Shown here: positions 52,111 to 63,125 of the stretch, piece after piece | Layout: every line of letters starts with the position of its first letter | Numbering within the stretch: position 1 is the stretch's first letter | DNA from: Pseudomonas cremoris | GTDB lineage: Bacteria; Pseudomonadota; Gammaproteobacteria; Pseudomonadales; Pseudomonadaceae | Direction of reading: 5' to 3' | Length of the DNA: 64,000 nt | NCBI RefSeq assembly: GCF_014230465.1 | Contig: NZ_JAAXCY010000005.1 | Location: forward strand, 248,001 to 312,000 | The notes under the pieces: generated by a model | Seen by the model: the letters and a program-made list of their open reading frames with translations, nothing else | Told to the model about the DNA's origin: nothing | Database searches by the model: none | Position numbers and translations under genes: made by a program

Positions 52111-54821
52111 TGCGCTGCCTCCTGCAGACCGTCAACGGTTTTGCCAAAGATCGCCGCTGGAATGCCGGCGACGCCTTTTGGCAGTGCAACCAGGCCGGCA
52201 CCCAACTCGTCGTTGATACGCAGCGGCAGACGCAAGGTCTGGCCAGCCACGTTCAGGCTGAGCAGGGCACCGTCGTTGACGCCCAGGCGGTCGGCTTCAG
52301 ACTTGGCCACGGACACGTAGGCAGCCGGGATGCGCTCTTGCACCGGTGCGGCCTTCGAGGAGTTTTCCTCACTGCCGAACAGGTGGAAGAACGGCACAAC
52401 CTGCCAGGTACCTTGGGCCGGGTTGAACGGACGCGGTACGGCGGCGAACCAGTTCAGCGAGTCACCGGTGCTTTCGATCAGGCGGGTGCCCGGGTCGCCA
52501 GCGCGGATGTGACCACCGACTTCGTCCTGGAACTTGTTCCAAGCTTGTGGCGAGTTCCAGCCCGGCGACCAGGCGAACGGCACCTGCTGACGCGGCTCGA
52601 CCGAACCCGAGTAACCTTCCATGGAGAAGGCAAATGCGGTGTCCGGGTCTTGCGGAGTACGCGGTTCGTGCACGCTGATATTGGCGCGCATGGCGGTACG
52701 ACCGGAGTAACGCAGCGGTTCACGGGCCAGTTTCATGCCCTTGATGCGGAACGCGGCGGACGGTGCGGCATCGACGATGCGTGCCAGCTGCGGCGCGCTG
52801 GCAGCGGTGGCGGCGGTCACGTGGTCGAGCTGGGTCCAGTCGATCGGCTGGTTCAGCAGGGTGGCGCGCAGGGCATGCAGCCAGCGCCAGCCTTCGTGAA
52901 CCAGGATACTGGCGTCCATGTATTTCGGATCGAACACCTGGAAGAAGCGCTGGGCGCGACCTTCCTGGCTGACCAGGGTACCGTCGCCTTCGGCGAAGGT
53001 GGCGGCTGGCAGGACCAGGTCGGCACGATCGCTGGTAGCGGTCTTCTGGTGGTCGGCAACGATCAGCACCTTGGCGGCGTTGAGCGCGGCGTCGACCTTG
53101 GCCGAGTCAGTGCGGGTGTACAGGTCGTTTTCCAGCACCACGATGGCGTCGGCATTGCCGTCGATCACCGCTTGCAGGCCAGCGTCCAGGGACTCGCCAC
53201 CGAGCATGGCCAGGCCAAGGCTGTTGGCTTCCGGCACGACCAGGCTGATGGAGCCGTTCTTGTCGCGCAGCTTCAAGGCCTTGGCGATGTTGGCCGCGGC
53301 TTCGATCAGCGCCTTGGAACCTAACGAGGTACCGGCAATGATCAAGGGGCGCTTGGCCGCCAGCAGGGCGTCGGCGATACGCTGGGCCAGTTCGACGGCT
53401 TCAGTATCCAGGCCTTCGACGGCAGGCGCGCTGGCGTCGAGGGCGTGGGCCACGGCGAAACCGATGCGGGCCAGGTCGTCGGGCGCTGCGTGCACGCATT
53501 CTTCGGCGATGTCGTCGAGCTTGGTCTCAGCCAGGCTGGCGATAAACAGCGGGTTCAGCGCGTGCTGGCCGATGTTTTTCACGGCGGCGTCGAGCCACGG
53601 CTGGACGCGCATGGCGTCGGCCATGTCTTCAGCCTTGCCTTTGACCGACTGACGCAGGGACAGGGCCACACGGGCAGCGGTCTGGGTCAGGTCTTCGCCG
53701 AGGACGAAGATCGCGTCGTGGTCTTCGATGTCGCGCATATTCGGAACCGGCAGCGGGCTGTCGTTCAGTACTTGCAGGACCAGGCGGATACGCTCCAGCT
53801 CACCGGCTTCGATACCGCTGTAGAAGTGCTCGGCACCGACCAGCTCGCGCAACGCGTAGTTGCTTTCGAGGCTGGCACGCGGCGAACCGATACCGACGAT
53901 GTTGCGGCCGCGCAGCAGGTCGGCGGCTTTATCCAGCGCGTCGTCCAGGCTCAGCTTGCCACCGTTGGCCAGCAGTGGCTGGCGTGGACGGTCCTTGCGG
54001 TTGACGTAGCCATAGCCGAAGCGGCCACGGTCACACAGGAAGTACTGGTTGACCGAACCGTTGAAGCGGTTTTCGATCCGACGCAGTTCGCCGTAGCGCT
54101 CGCCCGGGGAGATGTTGCAACCGCTGGAGCAGCCATGGCAGATGCTTGGCGCGAATTGCATGTCCCACTTACGGTTGTAGCGCTCGGAGTGAGTCTTGTC
54201 GGTGAACACACCGGTCGGGCAAACCTCGGTGAGGTTGCCGGAGAACTCGCTTTCGAGCACGCCGTCTTCAACGCGACCGAAGTACACGTTGTCATGGGCG
54301 CCGAAGACACCCAGGTCGGTGCCACCGGCGTAGTCTTTATAGAAGCGCACGCAGCGATAGCAGGCGATGCAGCGGTTCATCTCGTGGGAAATGAACGGGC
54401 CCAGTTGCTGGTTCTGGTGGGTACGCTTGGTGAAGCGATAACGGCGCTCGTTGTGGCCGGTCATCACCGTCATGTCTTGCAGGTGGCAGTGACCGCCTTC
54501 CTCACAGACCGGGCAGTCGTGGGGGTGGTTGGTCATCAGCCATTCGACCACACTGGCGCGGAACGCCTTGGACTCTTCATCTTCGATGGAGATCCAGGTG
54601 TTGTCGGTGGCTGGGGTCATGCACGACATGACGATACGACCACGGGTGTCGTTCTCGTCGGTGTATTGCTTGACCGCACACTGGCGACAGGCACCGACGC
54701 TACCAAGTGCGGGGTGCCAGCAGAAATACGGGATGTCGAGGCCTAGTGACAGACATGCCTGTAACAGGTTGTCCGCCCCATCGACTTCGAGCGCTTTGCC
54801 GTCTACGTGGATAGTGGCCAT
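52107..54821 (-). CDS. nuoG: NADH-quinone oxidoreductase subunit G
   Basis: A 904-residue subunit with an N-terminal ferredoxin-like [2Fe-2S] region ([18 protein letters not shown]), further [4Fe-4S] clusters ([21 protein letters not shown], then CHGCSSGCN) and a large molybdopterin-oxidoreductase-like domain. The length matches the E. coli/pseudomonad type. Confidence 0.96.
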   Translation of the reverse strand: MATIHVDGKALEVDGADNLLQACLSLGLDIPYFCWHPALGSVGACRQCAVKQYTDENDTRGRIVMSCMTPATDNTWISIEDEESKAFRASVVEWLMTNHPHDCPVCEEGGHCHLQDMTVMTGHNERRYRFTKRTHQNQQLGPFISHEMNRCIACYRCVRFYKDYAGGTDLGVFGAHDNVYFGRVEDGVLESEFSGNLTEVCPTGVFTDKTHSERYNRKWDMQFAPSICHGCSSGCNISPGERYGELRRIENRFNGSVNQYFLCDRGRFGYGYVNRKDRPRQPLLANGGKLSLDDALDKAADLLRGRNIVGIGSPRASLESNYALRELVGAEHFYSGIEAGELERIRLVLQVLNDSPLPVPNMRDIEDHDAIFVLGEDLTQTAARVALSLRQSVKGKAEDMADAMRVQPWLDAAVKNIGQHALNPLFIASLAETKLDDIAEECVHAAPDDLARIGFAVAHALDASAPAVEGLDTEAVELAQRIADALLAAKRPLIIAGTSLGSKALIEAAANIAKALKLRDKNGSISLVVPEANSLGLAMLGGESLDAGLQAVIDGNADAIVVLENDLYTRTDSAKVDAALNAAKVLIVADHQKTATSDRADLVLPAATFAEGDGTLVSQEGRAQRFFQVFDPKYMDASILVHEGWRWLHALRATLLNQPIDWTQLDHVTAATAASAPQLARIVDAAPSAAFRIKGMKLAREPLRYSGRTAMRANISVHEPRTPQDPDTAFAFSMEGYSGSVEPRQQVPFAWSPGWNSPQAWNKFQDEVGGHIRAGDPGTRLIESTGDSLNWFAAVPRPFNPAQGTWQVVPFFHLFGSEENSSKAAPVQERIPAAYVSVAKSEADRLGVNDGALLSLNVAGQTLRLPLRINDELGAGLVALPKGVAGIPAAIFGKTVDGLQEAAQ

Positions 54822-54921
54822 GGTTCAAAGTTCTTCGTTGGCCCGTTGTCAGCGGGCGTGGCTAATGGAATCTTGTTATTCATGTGCATCTACACAGCCA
54901 TCAAGGCGTCAGCACATGAGA

Positions 54922-54947
54922 AAGCGAAGGGCACGGACCCTTCGCTT
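54922..54947 (-). terminator. Intra-operon hairpin between nuoF and nuoG
   Basis: AAGCGAAGGG (54922-54931) and CCCTTCGCTT (54938-54947) pair with a six-base loop, ten bases after the nuoF stop on the minus strand. The T-tract is short (CTTTC), so partial termination or RNA processing is more likely than a full stop. Confidence 0.65.
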
Positions 54948-54956
54948 CTTTAAGCG

Positions 54957-56312
54957 TTACGCGCCGACTACGATCGGCCTTGCCAGAGGCGGGACGGCGG
55001 CGCTGGTAGGCGCGATGCCGGCTTCGAACTCCGAGCGGAAGTATTTGATAGCGCTGCCCAATGGCTCTACGGCGCCCGGTGCGTGAGCACAGAAGGTCTT
55101 GCCTGGGCCGAGGAAACCGACCAGACCCAGCAGGGTCTCGATGTCACCCTCGCGGCCTTCGCCGTTTTCCAGGGCCATCAGCAGCTTGACGCTCCACGGC
55201 AGACCGTCGCGGCATGGGGTGCAGAAGCCGCAGGACTCACGGGCAAAGAACTGCTCCATGTTGCGCAGCAACGAGACCATGTTCACGGTGTTGTCCACTG
55301 CCATCGCCAGGCCCGTACCCATCCGGGTGCCGACCTTGCCGATACCGCCGGCATACATCTGTGCGTCGAGGTGCTCGGGCAGCAGGAAACCAGTACCGGC
55401 GCCGCCTGGCTGCCAAGCCTTGAGGGTGTAGCCGTCGCGCATGCCACTGGCGTAGTCCTCGAACAGCTCGCGTGCGGTCACGCCAAATGGCAGTTCCCAC
55501 AGTCCAGGGTTCTTGACCTTGCCGGAGAAGCCCATGAGCTTGGTGCCCATGTCTTCGCTGCCTTCACGGGCCAACGATTTGTACCAGTCCACGCCGTCGG
55601 CGATGATCGCCGGCACGTTGCACAGGGTCTCGACGTTGTTCACGCAGGTCGGCTTGCCCCACACGCCCACAGCGGCAGGGAAGGGGGGCTTGGAACGCGG
55701 GTTGGCGCGACGGCCTTCGAGGGAATTGATCAGTGCGGTTTCTTCACCGCAGATGTAACGCCCGGCGCCGGTGTGCACGAACAGTTCGAAGTCAAAACCG
55801 GAACCGAGGATGTTCTTGCCCAGCAGGCCCGCTGCCTTGGCTTCTTCTACCGCACGGTTGAGGTGCTTGGCGGCGGTGGTGTATTCGCCACGCAGGAAGA
55901 TATAGCCACGGTAGGTTTTCAGCGCGCGGGCGCTGATCAGCATGCCTTCGATCAGCAGATGGGGCAGTTGCTCCATCAGCATGCGGTCTTTCCAGGTGTT
56001 CGGCTCCATTTCATCCGCGTTGCACAGCAGGTAGCGGATGTTGATGGATTCGTCCTTGGGCATCAGGCCCCACTTAACACCCGTGGGGAAGCCTGCACCG
56101 CCGCGACCTTTGAGGCCGGCGTCTTTCACGGTCTGGACGATATCGTCCTGGGCCATGTCGGCGAAGGCTTTGCGCGCTGCGGCATAGCCGTTCTTGGCCT
56201 GGTACTCGTCGAGCCACACGGGCTCGGCATCGTCACGCAGGCGCCAGGTCAGCGGATGTGTCTCAGGCGAACGCTTGATCAGGTTGGCCGGGCCGAAAGA
56301 TGTAAGGGTCAT
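54957..56312 (-). CDS. nuoF: NADH-quinone oxidoreductase subunit F
   Basis: A 451-residue NADH-binding flavoprotein. [17 protein letters not shown] forms the nucleotide/FMN site and [12 protein letters not shown] binds cluster N3. It overlaps nuoE by four bases and is followed by a hairpin and a ~135-base gap before nuoG. Confidence 0.97.
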   Translation of the reverse strand: MTLTSFGPANLIKRSPETHPLTWRLRDDAEPVWLDEYQAKNGYAAARKAFADMAQDDIVQTVKDAGLKGRGGAGFPTGVKWGLMPKDESINIRYLLCNADEMEPNTWKDRMLMEQLPHLLIEGMLISARALKTYRGYIFLRGEYTTAAKHLNRAVEEAKAAGLLGKNILGSGFDFELFVHTGAGRYICGEETALINSLEGRRANPRSKPPFPAAVGVWGKPTCVNNVETLCNVPAIIADGVDWYKSLAREGSEDMGTKLMGFSGKVKNPGLWELPFGVTARELFEDYASGMRDGYTLKAWQPGGAGTGFLLPEHLDAQMYAGGIGKVGTRMGTGLAMAVDNTVNMVSLLRNMEQFFARESCGFCTPCRDGLPWSVKLLMALENGEGREGDIETLLGLVGFLGPGKTFCAHAPGAVEPLGSAIKYFRSEFEAGIAPTSAAVPPLARPIVVGA

Positions 56313-56806
56313 GGGTAGCCCTCGAGCAATTGGGTCACGCCAGTTGCCTGCACGTCACCGAATGTGTCGTCGTCGATCATCAACGCCGGCGCCTTGTCGC
56401 AGTTGCCCAGGCAGCACACCGGCAGCAGGGTGAAACGCCCGTCTGCAGTGGTCTGGCCGAGGCCGATGCCCAGTTTGGTCTGGATCGCATCGACCACTTT
56501 CTCGTGGCCGCCGATGTAGCACACCATGCTGTCGCACACGCGAATGATGTGGCGGCCTACCGGCTGGCGGAAGATCTGGCTGTAGAACGTGGCCACACCT
56601 TCAACGTCGCTGGCGGGGATGCCGAGGATCTCGCCGATGGCGTAGAGGGCGCCGTCCGGCACCCAGCCACGTTCCTTCTGGACGATCTTCAAGGCTTCGA
56701 TCGACGCCGCGCGCGGGTCTTCGTAGTGATGCAGCTCGTGCTCGATGGCCGAGCGCTCGGTTTCACTCAAGGTGAAACGGTCTGTCTGGATAAGCGTGCT
56801 GTTCAT
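56309..56806 (-). CDS. nuoE: NADH-quinone oxidoreductase subunit E
   Basis: A 165-residue thioredoxin-like [2Fe-2S] protein. The cluster cysteines lie in [10 protein letters not shown] and [11 protein letters not shown]. It works with NuoF in the NADH dehydrogenase module; two bases separate it from nuoCD. Confidence 0.96.
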   Translation of the reverse strand: MNSTLIQTDRFTLSETERSAIEHELHHYEDPRAASIEALKIVQKERGWVPDGALYAIGEILGIPASDVEGVATFYSQIFRQPVGRHIIRVCDSMVCYIGGHEKVVDAIQTKLGIGLGQTTADGRFTLLPVCCLGNCDKAPALMIDDDTFGDVQATGVTQLLEGYP

Positions 56807-56808
56807 GC

Positions 56809-58593
56809 TTAGCGGTCCACGTCGGCCATAACGAAATCGATACTACCCAGGTACGCAATCAAGTCCGCGACCATCTCGCCTTTGATCACCGAAGGGATCT
56901 GCTGCAAGTGGGCGAAGCTTGGGGTACGAATCCGGGTGCGGTAGCTCATGGTGCCGCCATCGCTCGTCAGGTAATAACTGTTGATACCCTTGGTCGCTTC
57001 GATCATCTGGAAGGATTCGTTGGCCGGCATGACCGGGCCCCACGAAACCTGCAGGAAGTGCGTGATCAGGGTTTCGATGTGCTGCAGCGTGCGCTCTTTC
57101 GGCGGCGGCGTGGTCAGCGGGTGATCCGCCTTGTACGGGCCAGCCGGCATGTTGCGCATGCACTGCTCGATGATCTTCAGGCTCTGGCGCATTTCTTCGA
57201 CGCGCACGATGCAACGGTCGTAGGCATCGCCATTCGCCGCCAGCGGGACTTCGAACTCGAAGTTCTCGTAGCCGGAGTACGGGCGCGCTTTACGCAGGTC
57301 GAAGTCGCAACCGGTGGAGCGCAAGCCAGCACCGGTGACGCCCCATTCCAGGGCCTCTTTGGTGTTGTACTGGGCGACGCCGATGGTACGGCCCTTGAGG
57401 ATGCTGTTATCCAGCGCAGCCTTTTGGTACTCGTCCAGACGCTTGGGCATCCAGTCGATGAACTCTTTAACCAGGCGCTCCCAGCCGTTCGGCAGGTCGT
57501 GTGCAACACCGCCGATGCGGTACCAGGCCGGGTGCAGGCGGAAACCGGTGATGGCTTCGATGACCTTGTAGGCGCGCTGACGGTCGGTGAAGGTGAAGAA
57601 CACCGGGGTCATGGCGCCGACGTCCTGGATATAGGTGCCCAGGAACAGCAGGTGGCTGGTGATCCGGAAGAATTCGGCCATCATGATGCGGATGGTGTCG
57701 ACGCGGTCCGGTACCTTGATACCGGCCAGCTTCTCGACCGAGAGCACGTACGGCAGGTTGTTCATCACGCCGCCGAGGTAGTCGATACGGTCGGTGTACG
57801 GGATGAAGCTGTGCCACGACTGACGCTCGGCCATCTTCTCGGCACCACGGTGGTGGTAGCCGATGTCCGGCACGCAGTCGACGATTTCTTCGCCGTCCAG
57901 TTGCAGGATGATACGGAAGGCACCGTGAGCAGAAGGGTGGTTCGGGCCCAGGTTGAGGAACATGTAGTCCTCGTTGGTGCCGGAGCGCTTCATGCCCCAG
58001 TCTTCCGGACGGAAGCGCGCGGCCTCTTCTTCAAGCTGTTGCTTGGCGAGGTTGAGGCTGAACGGATCGAATTCGGTGGCGCGGGCAGGGAAGTCCTTGC
58101 GCAGCGGGTGACCTTCCCAGGTCGGCGGCATCATGATGCGCGTCAGGTGCGGGTGGCCTGGGAAGTCGATGCCGAACATGTCCCACACTTCACGCTCGTA
58201 CCAGCTGGCGTTCGGCCAGATACCGGTGACGGTCGGGATGCTCAGGTCGCTCTCAGACAGGGCAACCTTGATCATCACGTCGCTGTTACGTTCAAGCGAC
58301 ATCAGGTGGTAGAACACGGTGAAGTCGGCGCCGCTCGGCAGGCCCTGGCGCTTGGTGCGCAGACGCTCGTCCACGCCATGCAGGTCATAGAGCATGACGT
58401 ACGGCTTGGGCAGGTTACGCAGGAAGGTCAGGACTTCGACGAGCTTGGCACGCGCCACCCACAGCACCGGCATACCGGTGCGTGTGGCCTGGGCGGTGAA
58501 GGCGTCAGGGCCAAAACGGTTATTGAGTTCGACGACCACATCCTGGTCGTCTGCCTTATAAGGCGGGATGTACAGAGCGCTGCCTGTAGTCAT
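56809..58593 (-). CDS. nuoCD: NADH-quinone oxidoreductase fused subunit C/D
   Basis: A 594-residue fusion: the NuoC part covers about residues 1-190 ([19 protein letters not shown]) and the NuoD part follows ([38 protein letters not shown]). The fusion is usual in gammaproteobacteria. NuoD contributes to the quinone-binding pocket. Confidence 0.97.
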   Translation of the reverse strand: MTTGSALYIPPYKADDQDVVVELNNRFGPDAFTAQATRTGMPVLWVARAKLVEVLTFLRNLPKPYVMLYDLHGVDERLRTKRQGLPSGADFTVFYHLMSLERNSDVMIKVALSESDLSIPTVTGIWPNASWYEREVWDMFGIDFPGHPHLTRIMMPPTWEGHPLRKDFPARATEFDPFSLNLAKQQLEEEAARFRPEDWGMKRSGTNEDYMFLNLGPNHPSAHGAFRIILQLDGEEIVDCVPDIGYHHRGAEKMAERQSWHSFIPYTDRIDYLGGVMNNLPYVLSVEKLAGIKVPDRVDTIRIMMAEFFRITSHLLFLGTYIQDVGAMTPVFFTFTDRQRAYKVIEAITGFRLHPAWYRIGGVAHDLPNGWERLVKEFIDWMPKRLDEYQKAALDNSILKGRTIGVAQYNTKEALEWGVTGAGLRSTGCDFDLRKARPYSGYENFEFEVPLAANGDAYDRCIVRVEEMRQSLKIIEQCMRNMPAGPYKADHPLTTPPPKERTLQHIETLITHFLQVSWGPVMPANESFQMIEATKGINSYYLTSDGGTMSYRTRIRTPSFAHLQQIPSVIKGEMVADLIAYLGSIDFVMADVDR

Positions 58594-58665
58594 GGTTTTT
58601 TATCGCTTTCGGTCAACGTAAAGAATGAAGCCAGGTGTTCGTTCTATAAAAGAAGCGGTGCTGGA

Positions 58666-59340
58666 TCAGACTTCGTCAGGGCTGCGCAGGTTGGTGACTG
58701 CGATTCGCTGTTCGCGGCGCTCTTCCTTTTGCGAAGGCATCTCGGCGCGGTATACGCCTTGATCGCCGACGACCCAGGAAAGCGGGCGACGCTCCTTGCC
58801 AATCGATTCCTGCAACAGCATCAAGCCTTGCAAGAACGCTTCAGGGCGGGGCGGGCAGCCAGGCACGTAGACGTCCACGGGCAGGAACTTGTCCACCCCT
58901 TGGACAACGGAGTAGATGTCGTACATGCCACCGGAGTTGGCGCACGAACCCATGGAGATAACCCACTTTGGTTCGAGCATTTGCTCGTAGAGACGCTGGA
59001 TGATCGGCGCCATCTTGATAAAGCAGGTGCCGGCGATAACCATGAAATCCGCCTGGCGCGGCGATGCCCGGATAACTTCGGCGCCGAAGCGCGCGATGTC
59101 GTGGGGCGCCGTGAAGGCGGTGGTCATTTCCACGTAGCAGCAGGACAGACCGAAGTTGTACGGCCACAGGGAGTTTTTACGCCCCCAGTTGACCGCGCCA
59201 CTCAGCACGTCTTCCAGCTTGCCCATGTAGATGTTTTTGTGGACTTGGTCTTCTAACGGATCGGAGACGGTTTCCCGTTCGCCGATGGGGTACTGATCGT
59301 TAGGAGCATCCGGGTCGATCCTGGTGAGATTGTATTGCAT
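58666..59340 (-). CDS. nuoB: NADH-quinone oxidoreductase subunit B
   Basis: A 224-residue subunit carrying the terminal cluster N2; ligand regions are [21 protein letters not shown] and [11 protein letters not shown] start at the ATG at 59340, eight bases behind GAGG; a TTG two codons upstream is less likely. Confidence 0.97.
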   Translation of the reverse strand: MQYNLTRIDPDAPNDQYPIGERETVSDPLEDQVHKNIYMGKLEDVLSGAVNWGRKNSLWPYNFGLSCCYVEMTTAFTAPHDIARFGAEVIRASPRQADFMVIAGTCFIKMAPIIQRLYEQMLEPKWVISMGSCANSGGMYDIYSVVQGVDKFLPVDVYVPGCPPRPEAFLQGLMLLQESIGKERRPLSWVVGDQGVYRAEMPSQKEERREQRIAVTNLRSPDEV

Positions 59341-59350
59341 CGCCAAAGCC

Positions 59351-59764
59351 TCATTGTTTCAGCTTCGCTTGCCGCTTACGACGAGCTTCCGGAGCCCAAT
59401 CAAGGGCGCCCACTCGGAATAGGTAGACAAGGCCTGCCAACAGAATTGCTATGAAAACGAGAGCTTCGACGAATCCGGTCCAGCCGCTTTCGCGGACAGA
59501 CACAGACCAGGCAAAGAGAAAGAGGGCTTCGATATCGAAGATCACGAACAGCATCGCGACCAGATAGAATTTGGCTGAGAGCCGCAAGCGGGCGCCACCT
59601 GTAGGCAGCATGCCGGACTCGAACGGTTCATTTTTGCTGCGGCCCCAGGCTTTTGACCCGAGGAGGCTGGAGACGCCGAGCATGAAGGCGCAAAGGCCGA
59701 CAACACCGAGGAGGAAAATGGCAAAGCCCCAGTTGTGGGCCATGAGTCCTGTCGCTTCGGTCAT
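59351..59764 (-). CDS. nuoA: NADH-quinone oxidoreductase subunit A
   Basis: A 137-residue subunit with three membrane helices and the conserved loop [20 protein letters not shown]. The ATG at 59764 follows AAGGA and gives the normal length; a longer in-frame start is not favoured. First gene of the operon, so the promoter is in the region above it. Confidence 0.95.
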   Translation of the reverse strand: MTEATGLMAHNWGFAIFLLGVVGLCAFMLGVSSLLGSKAWGRSKNEPFESGMLPTGGARLRLSAKFYLVAMLFVIFDIEALFLFAWSVSVRESGWTGFVEALVFIAILLAGLVYLFRVGALDWAPEARRKRQAKLKQ

Positions 59765-60337
59765 GCTGGAAATCCTTAACAGAGAGCAAAGGTCTCTGAG
59801 CTCGAAAAAGTAACGATGCAGTGACGATATGTCGCACTGCAATCAATCGCGGTGATTTTATGGCTAAACACCGGGCAAGTAAAATTCCTATAGCGAAATT
59901 ATTCGATGGAATAAGGACATAGTGCACCTTCGTGGGGCTGTAGCCCTTGCGGCATGGGCATTAGCGGGCTTTTGATCAATTATGTTTTGTTTAACCTGTA
60001 ACGAAGTTTTCATGCGCCAAATGATAATGACTATTGTTTATGCAGGGTTTAAGCGAATGTTTCTCGTGTGGCGGGGGAAGTTGCCGTTACTTGCTCGATT
60101 GCCGCTTAGTTGTTGACGGGGATCTTTTAACTGATCTGGTTGAGGCGGATACCGCTCTAGATCAATGTTTTGCGCAAAATGTTCAGGTTGCACACATTCC
60201 CCTTGTGGGAGCGGGTTGTGTCAGGCGGGTTTTCATCAGCGCAAAAAAAACGCCCCGAACAGGTCGGGGCGTGATTGTGGTGCGGCACGGCGGTTAGGTC
60301 TTCCTTGGGGCCGTCGTGGCCGTGTACGCGATGCTCC
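59765..60337. other. Upstream region of the nuo operon (promoter region)
   Basis: 573 bases without a credible gene. It contains an AT-rich stretch near 59860-60045, where the nuoA promoter is expected, an exact 12-base palindrome TTTTGCGCAAAA at 60168-60179, a single partial REP-like GTGGGAGCGGGTT at about 60205-60217 and the aceA terminator at the far end. No regulator site can be named with confidence. Confidence 0.6.
60251..60271 (-). terminator. Terminator of aceA
   Basis: CGCCCCGA (60251-60258) and TCGGGGCG (60264-60271), loop ACAGG. On the minus strand the stem is followed by a T8 run, a textbook intrinsic terminator about 65 bases after the aceA stop. Confidence 0.93.
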
Positions 60338-61663
60338 TTAGTGGAACTGTTCTTCTTCGGTCGAACCGGTCAGCGCGGTCACGGACGAGGTGCCGCCCTG
60401 GATCACGGTGGTCATGTCGTCGAAGTAGCCGGTGCCCACTTCCTGCTGGTGAGCCACGAAGGTGTAACCCTTGGCCGCGTCGGCGAATTCCTGCTCTTGC
60501 AGCTTCACGTAGGCAGTCATGTCGTTGCGAGCGTAGTCGTGCGCCAGGTTGAACATGCTGTGCCACATGTTGTGAATGCCAGCCAGGGTGATGAACTGGT
60601 GCTTGTAGCCCATGGCGGACAGTTCGCGCTGGAATTTGGCGATGGTCGCGTCGTCCAGGTTCTTCTTCCAGTTGAAAGAAGGCGAGCAGTTGTAGGACAG
60701 CAGTTGGTCCGGGTATTCCTTCTTGATCGCTTCGGCAAAGCGACGGGCTTCGTCCAGGTCCGGCTTGGCGGTTTCGCACCAGATCAGGTCGGCGTATGGC
60801 GCGTACGCCAGGCCACGGGCGATGGCTTGGTCGAGACCGGCGCGCACCTTATAGAAGCCTTCCTGAGTACGCTCGCCGGTTACAAACGGCTGGTCGTACG
60901 GGTCGCAGTCCGAGGTCAGCAAGTCAGCTGCGTTGGCATCGGTACGCGCCAGGATGATGGTTGGCGTGCCGGCAACGTCAGCTGCCAGGCGGGCTGCGGT
61001 CAGCTTCTGCACAGCTTCCTGGGTGGGTACCAATACTTTGCCGCCCATGTGGCCGCATTTCTTCACCGAGGCCAGTTGGTCTTCAAAGTGCACGCCGGCA
61101 GCGCCTGCCTCGATCATGCTCTTCATCAGTTCATAGGCGTTCAGTACGCCACCGAAACCGGCTTCGGCGTCAGCCACGATAGGGGCGAAGTAGTCGATGT
61201 AGCCTGCGTCGCCTGGGTTCTTGCCGGCTTTCCACTGGATCTGGTCGGCACGACGGAACGAGTTGTTGATGCGCTTGACCACGGTTGGAACCGAGTCCAC
61301 CGGGTACAGCGACTGGTCGGGGTACATGGATTCAGCGGAGTTGTTGTCCGCAGCCACTTGCCAGCCGGACAGGTAGATCGCCTGGATACCGGCTTTTACC
61401 TGTTGGACTGCCTGGCCGCCAGTAAGGGCGCCCATGCAGTTGACGAAATCTTTGTCGGGACGGAAGGAAGGCTTGGCACCTTGGGTTACCAGGTTCCACA
61501 GCTTCTCGGCGCCGAGTTTTGCAAAGGTGTGCTCTGGTTGAACCGAGCCACGCAGGCGGACGACGTCAGCAGCGGAATAAGCGCGGGTCACGCCTTTCCA
61601 GCGTGGGTTTTCAGCCCAATCTTTTTCAAGGGCTGCAATTTGCTGTTCGCGTGTCAGTGCCAT
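60338..61663 (-). CDS. aceA: Isocitrate lyase
   Basis: A 441-residue isocitrate lyase, the first glyoxylate-shunt enzyme, cleaving isocitrate to glyoxylate and succinate. The catalytic cysteine motif [14 protein letters not shown] is present, as are [20 protein letters not shown] and FNWKKNLDD. The length matches the E. coli-type enzyme rather than the longer isoform known in some pseudomonads. No malate synthase gene is linked. Transcribed alone. Confidence 0.95.
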   Translation of the reverse strand: MALTREQQIAALEKDWAENPRWKGVTRAYSAADVVRLRGSVQPEHTFAKLGAEKLWNLVTQGAKPSFRPDKDFVNCMGALTGGQAVQQVKAGIQAIYLSGWQVAADNNSAESMYPDQSLYPVDSVPTVVKRINNSFRRADQIQWKAGKNPGDAGYIDYFAPIVADAEAGFGGVLNAYELMKSMIEAGAAGVHFEDQLASVKKCGHMGGKVLVPTQEAVQKLTAARLAADVAGTPTIILARTDANAADLLTSDCDPYDQPFVTGERTQEGFYKVRAGLDQAIARGLAYAPYADLIWCETAKPDLDEARRFAEAIKKEYPDQLLSYNCSPSFNWKKNLDDATIAKFQRELSAMGYKHQFITLAGIHNMWHSMFNLAHDYARNDMTAYVKLQEQEFADAAKGYTFVAHQQEVGTGYFDDMTTVIQGGTSSVTALTGSTEEEQFH

Positions 61664-62158
61664 GGGGAAAAACCTCGTCGCATAGGTCTAGGTGGAAAAT
61701 TCCATTTGCCAGCCACGTATTCAGTGCGTGGGTATGGCGGCTCGCTGACCAGAAGCTTAGGTGTTCAAGCCAGGTTTGGCGGGGAAGGCGACGTGATGAA
61801 CGAGTGGCTCAAGGGGAGAGTTGAGCAGGTAGGGGCGAACTGCGAACAGTCTTCGGGCGTCGTGGGCCTTTGTACGATCCATCAGTGTGTAGCCGGGTTA
61901 CCTGGTTAGCTTCCGTCCCTCGGGACAACTTCGTTCCAGTCGCAACCTCGTCAAACACACCTTGTGGGCGGTACAGACACGAATCGGCTCAGGTGGGTAG
62001 CTTAGAGCGACGATCCGAAGGCCCTTGCCAGGGCCCCTGATTAGCGGGAGCGAGGCCATCATGCCCATGCTTTTTTGGATCGTCAAATGTTTTGTAGTGC
62101 TTTTTTTAAAGCACTACATCTTTAGTCTAAGACGACTCATCAGTCAGTTTTTGGTGCT
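61664..62158. other. Long leader/intergenic region upstream of aceA
   Basis: 495 bases without a convincing gene. Small hairpins occur (GGCCCT/AGGGCC at 62020-62035 and GTCC/GGAC near 61915-61926), plus the stem-loop at 62093-62118. The aceA promoter and any regulator sites should be here. A small RNA cannot be excluded, but I recognise none. Confidence 0.5.
62093..62118 (-). terminator. Stem-loop downstream of the secretin-domain gene
   Basis: TGTAGTGCTTT (62093-62103) and AAAGCACTACA (62108-62118) are exact complements around a T4 loop, 41 bases after the stop codon of the minus-strand gene. Only a short T-run follows, so efficiency is uncertain. Confidence 0.6.
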
Positions 62159-62896
62159 TCAGTTCAGGGTGTCGACCTTGACCCGCAAAGTCAGGTCATC
62201 GCGGCCCTGAGTAGAATACGTGCGGGTTGTAGAGGATTTGTCGGCCTGGGTCTCGCGGTTGATGCCAGCCAGGGTGATCCATTCGCCAAGGCGGCCGCTG
62301 ACGCTTGTGTCGGTGCTTTGCACGTTCACTACATCGGGACGTTCCTGGCTCATGCGGTCACGGTTGGTGCTGATTGCCAAGTGCACGGTCTCACCGGTGA
62401 CGCTGGCAGTGACGTAGAAACCCTGGGTGACGTTGCGATACTGAGTCTGGTTTTGCGGGCGACCATAGGCATCGGGTTGGGTCGTGGTGAGCGGTACACT
62501 CTGGCCGACTTGGATCAGCGCGGGAACGCCTTCGCTGGCCTGTATCTGCTGGATGCCACCCTCGCGACTGGCGGTACCGTAGCTGATGATGCGGGTCTGG
62601 CTGTCGCCACTGTTCTGCTGGTTGGTTTCGTTGGTGTCGACGGTGATCAGCAGGCGCTTGGCCGGCGTGTCCAGTTGGGCAAGCAAGGCACGCAAGTCCT
62701 GGATCTTGCCGGCGTCTGCCTTGACGATAAGCTGGTTGCCATAGGCGCTGACGGTGCCGTCCTTGCCGATGAAGTTCTGTGCGACGGGCAGCAGATCCGC
62801 GCTGGTGCGGTTGCTCAGGTTGACGACTTCGGTGTCTGCCATGGCGGTGGCGCTGGCAGTCAGGAGAAGGGCGGTGAGCAGGGTGCGTAGGGACAT
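62159..62896 (-). CDS. Short secretin-domain periplasmic protein
   Basis: A 245-residue protein with a signal peptide (about residues 1-20, ATAMADTEV). It has one secretin N-domain (VAQNFIGKDGTVSAYGN, then LIVKADAGKIQDLRALLAQLD) followed by a beta-rich part similar to the start of a secretin barrel (GVPALIQVGQSVPL, TQGFYVTASVTGETVHLAIS). The ring-forming secretin domain and S-domain of full secretins are largely absent, and there is no secretion operon around it. Its role is unclear. Confidence 0.75.
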   Translation of the reverse strand: MSLRTLLTALLLTASATAMADTEVVNLSNRTSADLLPVAQNFIGKDGTVSAYGNQLIVKADAGKIQDLRALLAQLDTPAKRLLITVDTNETNQQNSGDSQTRIISYGTASREGGIQQIQASEGVPALIQVGQSVPLTTTQPDAYGRPQNQTQYRNVTQGFYVTASVTGETVHLAISTNRDRMSQERPDVVNVQSTDTSVSGRLGEWITLAGINRETQADKSSTTRTYSTQGRDDLTLRVKVDTLN

Positions 62897-62978
62897 GTCC
62901 GTTATCTCTGCGAGTCATTTAGGCGTGATAGTGCCAGTTTGTCGGCTGGGCGGGGTGCTTGTTGAATCGTAGACGGCA

Positions 62979-63003
62979 AAATGCCCTGGCAGGCAGGGCA
63001 TTT
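62979..63003 (-). terminator. Terminator after the GNAT/RoxA unit
   Basis: AAATGCCCTG (62979-62988) pairs with CAGGGCATTT (62994-63003), loop GCAGG. The minus strand continues with a T4 run. It lies beyond the REP doublet downstream of the GNAT gene. Confidence 0.75.
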
Positions 63004-63020
63004 GTGGTGCTGCTGAAATA

Positions 63021-63110
63021 GTTTTCGCGAGCAAGCCCGCTCCCACACTCGACCGCATTCCAAGGGATGTACTCGGTCAAATGTGGGAGCAGGCTTGCTC
63101 GCGAAGGGGG
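63021..63110. repeat. REP doublet E, reversed orientation
   Basis: Two units of the same family as at 16936 and 27225, but facing the other way: CGCGAGCAAGCCCGCTCCCAC at 63021-63048, then ATGTGGGAGCAGGCTTGCTC at 63080-63110. The GTGGGAG ends face each other instead of pointing outward. Confidence 0.9.
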
Positions 63111-63125
63111 CGACTCGGTCTCGGA

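Noticed and set aside
56908..59256. Very long open frame on the plus strand across nuoCD and nuoB
   Set aside because: It is the antisense of well-supported nuo genes; such open antisense frames are common in GC-rich DNA and the product resembles no protein.
59972..59979. TTGATCAA upstream of nuoA as an ANR/FNR site
   Set aside because: The site needs TTGAT-N4-ATCAA; the four-base spacer is missing.
60021..60042. Fur-box-like AT-rich stretch (GATAATGACTATTG) above nuoA
   Set aside because: Too few matches to the 19-base Fur consensus to support a claim.
2471..63110. Repeated GTGGGAGC units as a CRISPR array
   Set aside because: The copies are scattered inverted pairs across the window, not regularly spaced direct repeats with unique spacers.
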